A stretch of 64,000 bases of DNA, taken from DATDIC01 sp963764525 (lineage in GTDB: Bacteria; Pseudomonadota; Alphaproteobacteria; Acetobacterales; Acetobacteraceae). This document shows, piece by piece, positions 39,201 through 49,482 of the stretch; positions within the stretch are counted from its first letter, which is position 1, and the number at the start of each line of letters is the position of its first letter. Location of the stretch: assembly GCA_963764525.1 (NCBI GenBank), contig CAVXTC010000016.1, positions 372,001 through 436,000 of the forward strand, in the 5' to 3' direction. Position numbers and translations under genes: made by a program. The notes beneath the pieces were generated by a model. It was not told where the DNA came from, did not search any database, and saw nothing but the letters and a program-made list of their open reading frames with translations.

Positions 39201-40834
39201 GGCCGGCGACCTGACGCTGGGCGGGCTGGTGCATGCCGGCCTCGACGTCTTGCGCCCCGGCAACGTGGTGTTCGCCGCAGGAAACCTGACCGCATCAGGT
39301 ATCGCCACGGCGGCCGATGCCGGTACTCTTACCGCGGCGGCGGGAAACACTCTGACGGTTGCCGGTGTCTTCAACGCCGGCATCGCCACGCTGACCGGCG
39401 GCTCGATCGATATCCCCGGCGCGGTGGACGCCACCAGCAGCGCGACCGCAACGGCGGGCAACGCGCTGACGGTCGGCGGGGCCATCAACACCGGCATCGC
39501 CACCCTGACCGGAGGTTCGATCGATATCCCCGGCGCGGTGGACGCCACCAGCAGCGTCGCGGCGACGGCGGGCAACGCGCTGACGGTCGGCGGGGCCATC
39601 AACACCGGCATCGCCACGCTGACCGGCGGCTCGATCGATATCCCCGGCGCGGTGGACGCCACCAGCAGCATCGCCGCGACCGCGGCCAACGCGCTGACGA
39701 TCGGCGGGGCTATCAACACCGGCATCGCCACGCTGACCGGCGGCTCGATCGATATCCCCGGCGCGGTGGATGCCACCAGCAGCGTGAGCGCAACGGCGGG
39801 CAACGCGCTGACGGTCGGCGGGGCCATCAACACCGGCATCGCCACGCTGACCGGCGGCTCGATCGATATCCCCGGCGCGGTGGACGCCACCAGCAGCGTG
39901 AGCGCAACGGCGGGCAACGCGCTGACGGTCGGCGGGGCCATCAACACCGGCAACGCCACGCTGACCGGCGGCTCGATCGTCGTGACCGGCACGGTGATGA
40001 CGACGCAGAGCATCACGCTCGTGTCGGCCGGCTCGATGACCGAGGCCGGGAGCTTGATCACCCCCCTGCTCACTGGCAACGCCGGCAGCAACGCGGAGCT
40101 GACGGGAAGCAACCGCATCGCCCAGATCGCCGGGTTCAGCTGCCGGCCAGACGCTGTCGGTGAACGACGGTGAAAATCTGCTGCTCAGCGGCCGGCTGGC
40201 GGCGCCGCTGCTGATCGTCAACGACAGCCCCTTCGAAATCACGCTGGCCAACGGCGCCACGATTGCCACCGGCGGGGAGGCCCGGCCGGTCGGCATCGCC
40301 CTGACGCCGACCAATAATCCGATCGCCGACCATGCGAACTTCGGTGGCGGCGCCTACCTGACCGACTTCACCCAGGTGGGGACCAGCACAGTCGTCGGTA
40401 TCGGAGGCGGGCCTGCCATCCTGGGGATCGATGCGCTTGCGGGCCATAACATCAAATTCGACCCGGTCGGCGGGCTGCACGGGTTGAACACCTGGCTGGT
40501 GCTGCAGACGGTCGGCAACGCGACGATCACCGGCAACGTCTTCGTCCGGTCGCTGGACGTGCTGCATTCCGGGCAGGGCGGCAGCAGTGACCTGTTTGGC
40601 GCGATCAATAGCATCACCGGCGTGTTCGCGGCCGGTGCCGGCAACATCTCGCCGGCACGGAATGCGAATTTCCGATTCAATAGTTGCGCCATCGGCTCGG
40701 TGAATTGCGTGCTGCTGCCGACCGAGGCGATTCCGGTCGGCAATCCACTGGATGATTTCTCACTCGGTGCGATCGGCGATCCGAACGATGAGGACGACCT
40801 GCTGCTGCCGGTGGTCTCGGACGAGGACTACTGA
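30275..40834 (+). CDS. Giant filamentous-haemagglutinin-like exoprotein TpsA, five frame breaks
   Basis: Exported beta-helical exoprotein of ~3,500 residues. An extended signal peptide runs to PGTAHAQ, then a haemagglutination-activity (TPS) domain with ITQSSQRAAVNWRSFDVG, the NANGQVILVNQDGITFYKGA secretion motif and PQVANSGVITAKLGHVVLAG. A long glycine/alanine/threonine-rich beta-helix follows with two repeat classes (35.7-39.3 kb and 39.4-40.0 kb). The C-terminus has a Cys pair in FNSCAIGSVNCVLLP and an acidic tail ending VVSDEDY. Breaks lie near 32975, 37450, 39050, 39105 (the last two compensate) and 40140. Start ATG 30275. Exported by the upstream TpsB; the adjacent CHAT protein may process it (inference). 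Confidence 0.9.
35690..39260 (+). repeat. Four large (~0.88-0.90 kb) repeats inside tpsA
   Basis: The block GSAGGHA...GAPTANRI, SQTGFLLRDG, GYGIGDLTLAGTVSSPG, LQATGNVVE, IAQAGAIPGTE, LASIWLGNANQVGTLADATA and GDLTVDGTVHAGLDG recurs four times. GSAGGHA-equivalents start near 35902, 36781, 37679 and 38558, about 293-300 residues apart. The fourth copy is the most divergent. Confidence 0.85.
39381..39990 (+). repeat. 114-bp (38-residue) tandem repeats inside tpsA
   Basis: Units start near-identically at 39403, 39517, 39631, 39745, 39859 and 39973 (landmark TCGATCGATATCCCCGGC), a strict 114-bp period. Each encodes GIATLTGGSIDIPGAVDATS followed by 18 residues ending GGAINT. The first five are nearly identical in DNA and the sixth keeps only the first part. 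Such arrays readily change copy number. Confidence 0.93.
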
Positions 40835-40945
40835 GATGCGACAAGCTGCCCTCATTCCCGCTAAAGCGGAAATCCACCCGCGCCCAGATCGGTGCATCCC
40901 GCCTGGAGGGCCCCCTGCGCGGGCCTGACGAAAGATGCCGCCGGC

Positions 40946-43900
40946 ATGACGAGGCATGCTGCCCGGTTTGCGCTCGCGCTGGTGCTGCCGTTGGCGTGCT
41001 GCGCCCGGCCGCCGGCATCGGCCTACGTGCAATCGTCCAGCCGGGGCAAACCAGCGGCGCAGCTCTCGGTGGGCCAGAACAGCGTGGGCGAGGCCTGCAC
41101 GCAGGCGGCGTCCGGGACGGGCGGCGCCGACGTCTATTGCGGCACCTGGCAGCAGCCCAGCGCACGCGTGCGCCCGGGCCAGCGGGCCAGCCAGGCCCAG
41201 CTTGCCGATCTGGCGACCAACAGTACCTGGCGGGCCGGCATCGACGAGCGTTTCTCGTGTCAGCCGCCCACCGCCACCAGCATCCTTGGCGGCCAGCCGG
41301 CCGAGCTGATGCAATGTACCCAGCGGGTCGGCGGGTGGCCGCACGTCGCCATCGTGGCGTTGGTAAGGGGGCAGGCGTGGTACGCCGACGGCGTGCTGCC
41401 GGCGGCCACCGTGATGGAGCGCTCGATCGGCGTGCAATCCGGTCTGATGAGCGCCAATGCGGCACCGCCCGGCTCGGCGGCGGACGCCCTGCTGGCTGAA
41501 CGCTTGGCCGCCCGGGCATTCAGTTCGGGCGACATCGGCGCCTTCGACCAGCTCATGGCGGCCGGCACGCGGGCCAATCTGGCCGACAACTCCGCCGCGG
41601 CCGAAGCGGCCTTCCGGGAAGCCCTGGCGCTGCAGCAGAAGGCGCTCGGGAAGGCAAATCCGAACACCGCGACCGTGCTGATGACGCTGGCCCTGCAACT
41701 CTCTGACGATGGGCGGCTGCCGGAGGCGACGGCGCTGTTCGCCCAGGCGGACCGTCTGGCGCCGCAAGCGGCGGACCCGACTGCGGTGCCGCGGCTGGCG
41801 CATTATCGCGGGCTGGACGCGCTGAACCGTGGGCAACTGGACGCCGCGCTCGGCTACCTGAAACAGGCCGAGGCCGGCTACCTCGCGCTGGTGCCACCCA
41901 ACGCATTGAAGGGACGTTCGGTCGCTGCGGTGCCGGTCAGCACGTTCTCCCGCGTGGGCCGCGCGGCCAGCGCCAGTGCCGAGCTGGTGCCCGAGCAGGA
42001 CCTGATGACGGACCCGGCGGCACGCGCGGCGCTGCTGGGTCTGATTGAGGTTCGGCGCAACGAAGGCGCTGGTACTGCGCAGTCTCGGCCGGATTCCCGA
42101 AAGCGAGGCAGCTTTGGCCTCGGCCGCTCAGCTCGCGCAGGGCACCGGCCTGGCGCGGCCGATTGTAGAGGCGCGACTGTTCCGCACCACCGGGGTGACC
42201 GCGGCGGCGGCCGGCAATGCGTCGATGGCGCTGACCGATTTGTCGCAGTCGAGCATAGCGTTCAACCGGGCCTTGCCGGACTCGAAGCCGCTGGCCGACA
42301 CGTACCTGTTGCGCGCCGGCCAGCTTGTCCGGGCCGGTCAGGCCGACGCCGCCTTGCCGATCTGCCGCAACGCGGTGGCCGCGCTGGTGGCGCTGAAGGC
42401 GGGGACCAGCCCGGAGCTGATGACCCCGTGCCTGGATGCCTATGCCGCGGCGGTGACCAAACTGCCGGATCAGAAGCAGACCATGCTGGGCGAGATGTTT
42501 ACCGCCGCACAATTGATGCAGGCCGGCATTACCAGCCAGCAGATCGCCCAGGCCACCGCGCGGTTGCAGGAGAATGCGCGCGACCCCAAAGTGGCCGAGG
42601 CGATCCGCAAGCGCCAGGACGTCAATTCCACGCTGCAAGGTCTGTATCGCCAGCACGACGCCCTGACGATAAGTCAGGCACCCGGCGGCGGGGGCGCGCC
42701 GGGCGGAGCGTCTCCGGCCGATCTTGACAAGCAGATCAGCGCCGCCCAGTCGGAACTGGCGGCGGCCGATGCGGCATTGCAGGCGGCCTCCCCCAATTAT
42801 GGCCAGCTTGTCCAGCAGGTGGTTCCGGCTTCGGCCGTGCTGGCGGCACTGCATCCGCACGAAGCGTTCGTGTCGATCGTGCTGGGCGACAAATCCGGCT
42901 GGGCGTTCCTGCTGCAAAACGCCACCGTGACGATCGCCAAGGTGGATGGCGGCACGCCGCGGATGGCCAAACTGGTGCATGACATCCGGGCCGGGATCGA
43001 GCTGACCACCACTGCCCTGCCGAGCTTCAATGTCCCCGAGGCGCGGGAGCTGTACGACGCCACGCTCGGCGGCTTCGGGACGGCGCTGGACGGCGTGACC
43101 GCGCTGGTGGTGGCGCCGTCCGGACCGCTGCTTTCGCTCCCGTTCGAGGTGCTGCTGTCCGGGCCGACCGATGCGAATAACCTCGCCGACGCCCCGTGGC
43201 TGCTGCGGAAATTCGCCATTTCCCACGTGCCGGCACCGAGCAATTTCGTCAGCCTGCGGAAAATCGCCGGGGGGTCGCGGGCGACGGAGCCGTGGTTCGG
43301 GTTCGGCGATTTCCAGCCGGTGACCTTGGCGCAGGCGGAGGTGGCATTTCCCGGGGCGGCCTGTGCGGAAAGCGCCCGGCTGCTCGCGACGCTGCCGACG
43401 CTGCCCTATGCGCGGAAGGAGCTGGAGGTGGCGCGGCAGATATTCGGGGCGCAACCGTCCGATGAGTTGCTAGGGCGGGCCTTCACCGCGCCGGCTGTCA
43501 TGAAGGCGCGCCTGAAGAACTACCGCATCCTGCATTTCGCGACCCACGCGCTGCTGCCCTCTGAGCTGCGCTGCCAGAGCGAGCCGGCGATCATCACCTC
43601 AGACCCGGCGGGCGACCCGAGCGCGGTGGATTCGCTGCTGACTGCCAGCGACGTGGTCGGGATGGACCTGGATGCGGAGCTGGTGATCCTGTCAGCGTGC
43701 AACTCCGGCGGGCCGGGTGGCACCACGGCGGGCGAGAGTCTGTCGGGCCTGGCGCGGGCGTTCTTCTTTGCCGGCGCCCGGGCGCTGATGGTGAGCCATT
43801 GGGACGTGAACGACCAGGTGGGCGCGTATCTGGTGGCGGGCACGCTGGGGGAGATGCGGGATCATCCGGGGATCGGGGTGGCGGCGGCGTTGCGGGATTC

Positions 43901-44036
43901 TCAGTTGGCGTTGCTGCAGGGTGCCGGGCACGGGCTGCCGGCCGAGGTGGCGCATCCGTTCTTCTGGGCGCCGTTCGCGGTGATCGGGGAAGGCGGGGCG
44001 CGGGAGGCGGGACCGGGGCGGGTGGCGGTGCGGTAG
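40946..44036 (+). CDS. Exported TPR-CHAT protease-like protein, one frame break
   Basis: Caspase-like CHAT-domain protein of ~1,030 residues. An N-terminal signal peptide (FALALVLPLACC; lipoprotein status uncertain) is followed by TPR-like helices, e.g. AAEAAFREALALQQKALGKA and LPEATALFAQADRL. A coiled-coil-like segment lies around DLDKQISAAQSELAAADAAL, then the C-terminal CHAT domain. The catalytic dyad is visible: His in ILHFATHALLP and Cys in LVILSACNSGGPGG. The frame breaks near 42050. It lies 111 bp after tpsA on the same strand. The pairing suggests that it cleaves or releases the exoprotein in the periplasm or at the surface (inference). Confidence 0.88.
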
Positions 44037-44169
44037 GTGCTTGATCTGTACAAACAGGGGCTTTCGGCGGAGGTGGGGCGGGCTGGTTTGGTACAACTCG
44101 GTGCTTTTGGCCGCTTGGCGGCATGGGTGAATTGTACAGATCGGCGCCTGGTTCGGCTGAAACGTACAC

Positions 44170-44263
44170 CATCGGTCATCGGCACCGACAGCGGGAGTTT
44201 GCCAAGGCGCTCGGCGTTGCCGTCTCGACGCTGCGGGAAGGAATGAAGGGGCGGAGTGCCTGA
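44170..44263 (+). pseudogene. Possible helix-turn-helix tail fragment
   Basis: A short frame ending at 44263 encodes RQREFAKALGVAVSTLREGM, which resembles the recognition helices of XRE/HigA-type regulators. No start or full domain is present. It abuts the DUF6602 gene, so it may be a decayed partner. The rest of 44037-44169 shows nothing recognisable. Confidence 0.25.
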
Positions 44264-45213
44264 ATGCGGGACAAAAACAGCCTGCAATCCCTCCTACGCG
44301 GAAAGGTAAAATCCGCTATAGCAATTCGGCTCGCTCGGCGGCTGGGATAACGCACCAAGGGTTGAAGGGCGATTTTCTGGAGACATTAATATCCCAACTC
44401 TTCAAGCCCCTGCTTCCATCCGACATTGGTATTGGAAGCGGCCAATCATAGACTCCTATAGCGGCCAGGCTTCGAATCAAGTCGATATTATCCTTTACGA
44501 CAGGGCTATCCTCCCTCCCATTCTTATGGGTGACTTCGAAAGGCGTGTTTCCGGTTGAATCCGTCCTTTATGCTATTGAGGTCAAGACCACGCTCACCAG
44601 CGGTCAAATAAAATCGGCTCATGACAACGCTACCCGCCTTGAAGGATTGGCGTATCGGCCAGGCAGAAGGGATCATCTTGGGAATGAAAGGCATCATAGC
44701 GTCGAAAAAGTGCGAAGTGTGATTTTCGCATTGAATACCGATCTTGCAAAGGGTGGAAAGTCGGAGGCTGCGCGATATAAGGAAATCTATGGAAGCGACG
44801 TCCCCGCCGTCAGGGCGATCTGCGTAGCTGGGCGGGAATACTGGTATGAGGAGCAGGGCGAGTCGTGGGTGGGATTCACAAATCAATCCGAATTCGAGGA
44901 GGTTCTTGCGTTCATCGGCGGGGTCATGAATACCTATCGAGCCGTTTCGGAAAGCCGTGGCTTTCCAAATCTGGGTAATTACATCATATCAGACCAAGCG
45001 GTTCCGACGAGACTTACGAGTAGGCAGGACACTCCAAAGGTCGTCTGTCAGGGATGCGGAAGAGACTTTAATTTTCTTGTGAAGGTTGATCATCGGCTAA
45101 CCGTCAACGGGTGTCTGGTATCGCAGGAGCCCTGCCCAGAATGCGATGGAGAGCTCAGGACGAAGCCAGGGATATACAAATCCGCCAGTGGAGTTCTGCG
45201 TAGCACGTCGTAG
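44264..45213 (+). CDS. DUF6602 protein: PD-(D/E)xK-like nuclease with zinc ribbon, three frame breaks
   Basis: About 315 residues if frames are joined: MRDKNSLQSLLRGKVKSAIA, then HQGLKGDFLETLISQLFKPL, then SNQVDIILYDRAILPP and FPVESVLYAIEVKTTL. The spacing of VDIILYD and EVKTT fits a PD-(D/E)xK nuclease core. The C-terminus has CQGCGRDFNF and CPECDGEL, a four-Cys zinc ribbon. Breaks lie near 44348, 44447 and 44535. Base composition is clearly lower in GC than neighbours, pointing to recent transfer. Function unknown; a defence or DNA-metabolism role is inference. Confidence 0.7.
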
Positions 45214-45362
45214 GGAAGGGAACATTCATTCCATTCCGGATTCAAACGCGGACGCAGCCGTGATCATCTCGTGATCGGCGCAATTTTCACGAAGGTTATT
45301 ATCACATGTAATTATGGGAAAAACCGCGCCCCCTGCCAAGTTGCCGCTGGCCAGAGGGCGGG

Positions 45363-45677
45363 ATGGCCGGACGCTCTCAATTGGCGGCAAGGGGCGAAGC
45401 GACGCCGTGGATCGAGGACCGGCGTCGCCTCGGTGTGATGATAGAACGGATCGACCTGCGGCAAGGCGCGGACGTGCGCACGATGCTGCCGGATGACCCT
45501 ATGTTCGACGACGGCTGGTGGGCGGTGGAGCATGATGCGACGTGCCTGAGGCGCTGGACCAACGGCGATGCCGTGCTGCCGGTGCCGGCAGGGGTATCCA
45601 TCGTCGAAATCGACGTGGCGGGGACCGTTGCGTATCCGGTCGAAACCGAACCAAGCCAGGTTCGTCTTAGCGCCTGA
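45363..45677 (+). CDS. Short protein resembling the C-terminal tail of Hint-domain proteins
   Basis: 104 residues with FDDGWWAVEHDATCLRRWTN and GDAVLPVPAGVSIVEIDVAG, which resembles the ending found after Hint domains in large acetobacterial proteins. No Hint core lies upstream, so this is probably a detached remnant. It converges on the SDR gene with a 2-bp gap. The 45214-45362 stretch before it is AT-richer and featureless. Confidence 0.4.
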   Translation: MAGRSQLAARGEATPWIEDRRRLGVMIERIDLRQGADVRTMLPDDPMFDDGWWAVEHDATCLRRWTNGDAVLPVPAGVSIVEIDVAGTVAYPVETEPSQVRLSA

Positions 45678-45679
45678 CG

Positions 45680-46429
45680 CTACCGCGACCCCGCATTCAC
45701 CACCACGCATTGCTTGGTCATTGCGCGGCTGGTATCCGACGCCAGGAACAGTGCTGTCTGCGCGATGTCCTCGGGCTCGATCGCGTCCGGCAGGCACTGG
45801 CGCGCGCGCGCCTCGATGATGCGGGCTTCGTCCGGATACCATAGAAGCCGCTGGCGTTCCGTGATCACCATCCCCGGGGCGATCGCATTGACGCGGATGC
45901 GGTCGCGCCCGACATCGCGCGCCAATGAATTGGTGAACCCCACGATCGCCGCCTTGGCCGCCGAATATGCCTGCATGCCCGGACCGCCGGCCATCCAGGC
46001 GACCGAGCTCATGTTGACGATCGAGCCGCGGCCCACCGCGCGCATCTGCGGCAGCACGGCCTGCGCGGCGAAATACACATGGCGGAAGTTCACCGCCATC
46101 ATCCAGTCGAATTGCTCGCCGCTGACGGCGCTGAAATCCTGTCGCTGGTCGTTGGCGGCGTTGTTGACCAGCACGGAGGCAGGGCCGAGCGCGCCGCCCG
46201 CTTCCGCGACCGTCGCGCGCAAGGCGGAAATGTCGGTCAGGTCGCATGGCAGGAACAGCGCGCCGACCGCATCGGCCAGCGCGCTGCCGGCCTGGCGGTC
46301 GATGTCGAGAAACGCGACATTCGCACCGTTGGCAACGAAAGCGTGCACGAATGCCTCGCCGATGCCGCTGGCGCCGCCGGTGATGATGACGGTGCGGCCG
46401 TGCAGGTCGGGGTAGGTGGGGAAGGTCAT
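45680..46429 (-). CDS. Short-chain dehydrogenase/reductase (sugar/polyol type)
   Basis: Classical SDR of 249 residues. NAD(P)-binding TGGASGIGEAF at residues ~17-27, the NNAAN motif, the catalytic Ser in VNMSSVAWMAGG and YSAAK with Tyr and Lys. DIDRQ after strand 2 ends in Asp, which favours NAD. It ends the operon of a carbohydrate ABC importer, so oxidation of the imported sugar or polyol is the likely job (inference). Start ATG 46429. Intact. Confidence 0.9.
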   Translation of the reverse strand: MTFPTYPDLHGRTVIITGGASGIGEAFVHAFVANGANVAFLDIDRQAGSALADAVGALFLPCDLTDISALRATVAEAGGALGPASVLVNNAANDQRQDFSAVSGEQFDWMMAVNFRHVYFAAQAVLPQMRAVGRGSIVNMSSVAWMAGGPGMQAYSAAKAAIVGFTNSLARDVGRDRIRVNAIAPGMVITERQRLLWYPDEARIIEARARQCLPDAIEPEDIAQTALFLASDTSRAMTKQCVVVNAGSR

Positions 46430-46521
46430 GCTGGGGTTCCTGGTTTTGAATGGTCGGACCCCTCCCCCGTCCCCTCCCACAAGGGGAGGGGAAGGTGTCA
46501 CGGCCCTCACACGATGATCAA

Positions 46522-47628
46522 TCATGCGATCAGTTGCTCCGTGACCGGGTCGAACAGGCACAGCTTGCGGGTGTCCAGCGCGAAGCGTGCGGTGCCGCCG
46601 TGGGTCAGCCGGATATCGGGGGAAACCCGCCCGAGCACTTTCTCGCCGCCGAGCCGCAACAGCACGATGGTTTCGGCGCCCATCGGTTCCGTCATATCGA
46701 CTGGCGCGTCGACCTGCACCGCATCGCTCGCGTCTTCGCCGAACCGGCGCTGTTCCTCGCAGATGCATTCGGGGCGGATGCCCAGCACCACCTCGCGGTC
46801 GCGCCACGCGGCGGGCATGTCGCTACGCGGCAGTTTCAGGCGGACCGCGTCCGGACGCCCCTCGCCGATCACCACGCCATCAGCGACGACCCGCGCCGGC
46901 ACCGTGTTCATCGGCGGCGAACCCATGAAGCGTGCGACGAACAAATTCGCCGGTCGGTTGTAGATGGTGTCGGGGTCAGCGAATTGCTGCACCTCGCCCA
47001 GGTGCATCACCGCGATGCGGCTGGCCATCGTCATCGCCTCGATCTGGTCATGCGTGACATAGACGATGGTGGCGGCGATGCGCTGGTGCAGCTCCTTGAT
47101 TTCCATCCGCATCTCGACGCGCAGCTTGGCGTCCAGGTTGGACAGCGGTTCGTCGAACAGGAACAGCAGCGGGATCACGCACCAGCGCGCGCCCCATCGC
47201 CACGCGCTGGCGCTGGCCGCCGGACAACTGCGCCGGACGGCGCGCCAGCAATGGTTCAATTTGCAACAAGCGGGACACACGGGTCACCGCCGCTTCCTGG
47301 TCGCGGCGTCGGGACGCGGCGGCATTCCATGCCGAAAGTGATGTTCTGCCGCACCGTCATCGACGGGTACAGCGCGTAGGACTGGAACACCATGGCGATG
47401 TCGCGGTCCTTGGGCGGCACATCGTTCACCACGCCGGCCGCCGATCTCGATCGTCCCCCCGCTCGGCTTCTCCAGTCCGGCGATGATGTTCAGAAGCGTC
47501 GATTTGCCGCAGCCGGAAGGGCCGACCAGCACGGTGAACTCGCCGCTCTCGATGTCGAGGTCGATGCCCTTCAGGACATCCAGCGCGCCGAAGCGCTTGC
47601 GCAGCGCGCGGACGCTCAGCGCCGCCAT
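46522..47628 (-). CDS. Carbohydrate ABC importer ATPase (UgpC/MalK type), three frame breaks
   Basis: ATP-binding subunit of ~365 residues. Walker A VLVGPSGCGKSTLLNIIAGL and the signature AQLSGGQRQRVAMGRALVRD are seen. Walker B LFLFDEPLSNLDAKLRVEMR leads into the C-terminal OB-fold regulatory domain (ANLFVARFMGSPPMN, VVLGIRPE). Frame breaks lie near 47440, 47320 and 47180. The gene follows permease 2 by 19 bp on the - strand. Substrate not readable from the sequence. Confidence 0.88.
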
Positions 47629-47647
47629 CTGCTACATCGCTCCTTCA

Positions 47648-48489
47648 TCATTTCACCGCTCCGGCAGTCAGGCCGCGCAGGAAATACCGCCCGCCGAACA
47701 GATAAACCAGCAGGGTCGGCAGCGCGGCGATCAGCACGGCGGCGCTCTGCACGCCGTATTGCGGCTCCGTGGTCACCGCGGCGGACAGCGCGATCAGCGC
47801 CGCGGTCACCGGCTGCTGGCCACCCTGGGTGAAGGTGACGCCGAACAGGAACTCGTTCCAGATGCCGGTGAACTGCCAGATCACGGTGACGATCAGGATC
47901 GGCGGCGACAACGGCAGCACGATCCGCCAGAAGATGCGGAAGAACCCGGCGCCGTCGATGCGCGCCGCTTTCAGCAGGTCCGGCGGGATGCCGACATAGT
48001 AGTTGCGGCAGAACAGCGTCGTGAAGCTCATGCCCTGCACAACGTGGATCAGCACCAGGCCGGCGATCGTGTTGGTCAGCGCAGGTCGCGCAGCACGACC
48101 ACCCAGGGGATCAGCTTCATCTGCTCGGGCAGGAAGATGCCCAGCGTCACCAGCCCGAACACGAGCTGATCGCCGGGAAACCGCCACAGGGCGATGGAAT
48201 AGCCGGCCAGCGCGCCGAGCAGGGTGGAGACGATCGTCGCCGGGATCGCCATCTCGAGCGAATTGAGCATGTAGGGCTCGATGCCCCAGCAATGCTCGGC
48301 CATGCAGAACCCGTCCCAGGCTTCCGCGTAGTTGCCGAACGCAAGATGATGCGGCCAGCCGATCATGGAGGTGGATGCGATCTCCTGCCCGGTGCGCACG
48401 GAATTCAGCACCACCACGACCAGCGGCACCAGGAACAGCACCGCCAGCACGATCAGCGCGGCATAGACGATCAGACGCGTCCACTTCAT
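47648..48489 (-). CDS. Carbohydrate ABC permease, MalG-like, one frame break
   Basis: Inner-membrane permease of ~280 residues with six TM helices. N-terminal TM1 IVYAALIVLAVLFLVPLVVV is in the first frame. The EAA-loop, PPDLLKAARIDGAGFFRIFW, and the last helices with LPTLLVYLFGGRYFLRGLTA are in the second. The break is near 48080 in a GCGCAGGTCGCGCAGC stretch. Start ATG 48489 overlaps the stop of permease 1 (ATGA). Confidence 0.88.
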
Positions 48490-49471
48490 GCGCGCGCCTG
48501 CCGCAGCCGGCGCGCCAGCGCACATAGATCCCGTACGGCCCCAACACCACCAACAGGGACAGCAGCATCAGCACGGCGGCGGCCGAGCCGCGGCCCAGCT
48601 CGCCGCGCTGAAACATGAAGTCGTACACGACCAGCGCCGGCAGCATGGTGGAAATGCCAGGGCCGCCGCCGGTCAGCGCGCGCACCAGATCGAAGGTCTT
48701 GATGGCGAACTGCAGCAGGATCACCAGCACGGTGACGAAGATCGGCCAGATGGTGGGCAGCACCACGCGCCGATACATGCGAAACGGTCCGGCGCCGTCG
48801 ATCTGCGCCGCCTTCACCAGATCGGCATCCACCGAGCGCAATCCCGCCAGGAACAGCGCCATCGCGAAGCCCGCGCCCTGCCATGCTCCGGCAAAGATCA
48901 GCGTGTAGATCGCCTTGTTCGGTCTGCACCAGCCAGTCGAACCGGAACCCCATCCAGCCCAGATCGTGCATCAGCTTCTGGACGCCGATGCCTGGGGTTC
49001 AGCAGCCAGCTCCAGACCGTGCCGGTGACCACGAATGAAACCGCCAGCGGATACAGGAAGATGGTCCGCAGCACGTTTTCCCCGCGAACGCGCTGATCCA
49101 GCAGGATCGCCAGCATCAGCCCCAGCGCGGTGGTCAGCAGCACGAAGCCCACGCCGAAGATCACCAAATTCACATAGGCGATCTGGAAGTTCGCCGTGTG
49201 CATCACGTTGCGATAGTTGCGCACGCCGATCCACGAATACTCCGGCAGCAGCGTGGAGGGTGTGAACGAAACCCAGGTGGTCCAGGCGGTGAACAGCACC
49301 ACGTGCCCGGCGGCGATCAGCAGCGGCGGCCAGATCGCAAGTTGGGTGAGGATGGTGGCGAGCGGATTGCGCCAGGCGCGTGCGGCGCCTCCGCCGACCC
49401 GCCCCCAGGGGGGGGCCCCCAGCTCCCCTCCCTGGGAGGCGGCCGGGCGGAGGGGTCTTCGGATCGTCCAA
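48486..49471 (-). CDS. Carbohydrate ABC permease, MalF-like, about four frame breaks
   Basis: Partner permease of ~325 residues. It begins MDDPKTPPPGRLP at TTG 49471. It then continues in other frames with GHVVLFTAWTTWVSFTPSTL, SWIGVRNYRNVMHTANFQIA, RTIFLYPLAVSFVVTGTVWS, and the EAA-loop DADLVKAAQIDGAGPFRMY. Breaks lie in the G/C homopolymers near 49400 and near 48990, 48920 and 48525. All six helices can be traced. Overlaps permease 2 by 4 bp. Confidence 0.82.
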
Positions 49472-49482
49472 ATCCGGTCCCG

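Noticed and set aside
39381..39990. Regularly spaced repeats considered as a CRISPR array
   Set aside because: The repeats are contiguous 114-bp coding units without unique spacers, in frame with the exoprotein, and no cas genes are present.
30275..40834. Programmed ribosomal frameshifting as the explanation for tpsA's broken frame
   Set aside because: Five breaks in both directions without a shared slippery motif, and comparable breaks in most neighbouring genes, point to sequence errors.
44037..44246. Small + strand frame after the CHAT gene
   Set aside because: No motif and no ribosome site; only the last ~30 codons in a different frame hint at an HTH fragment.
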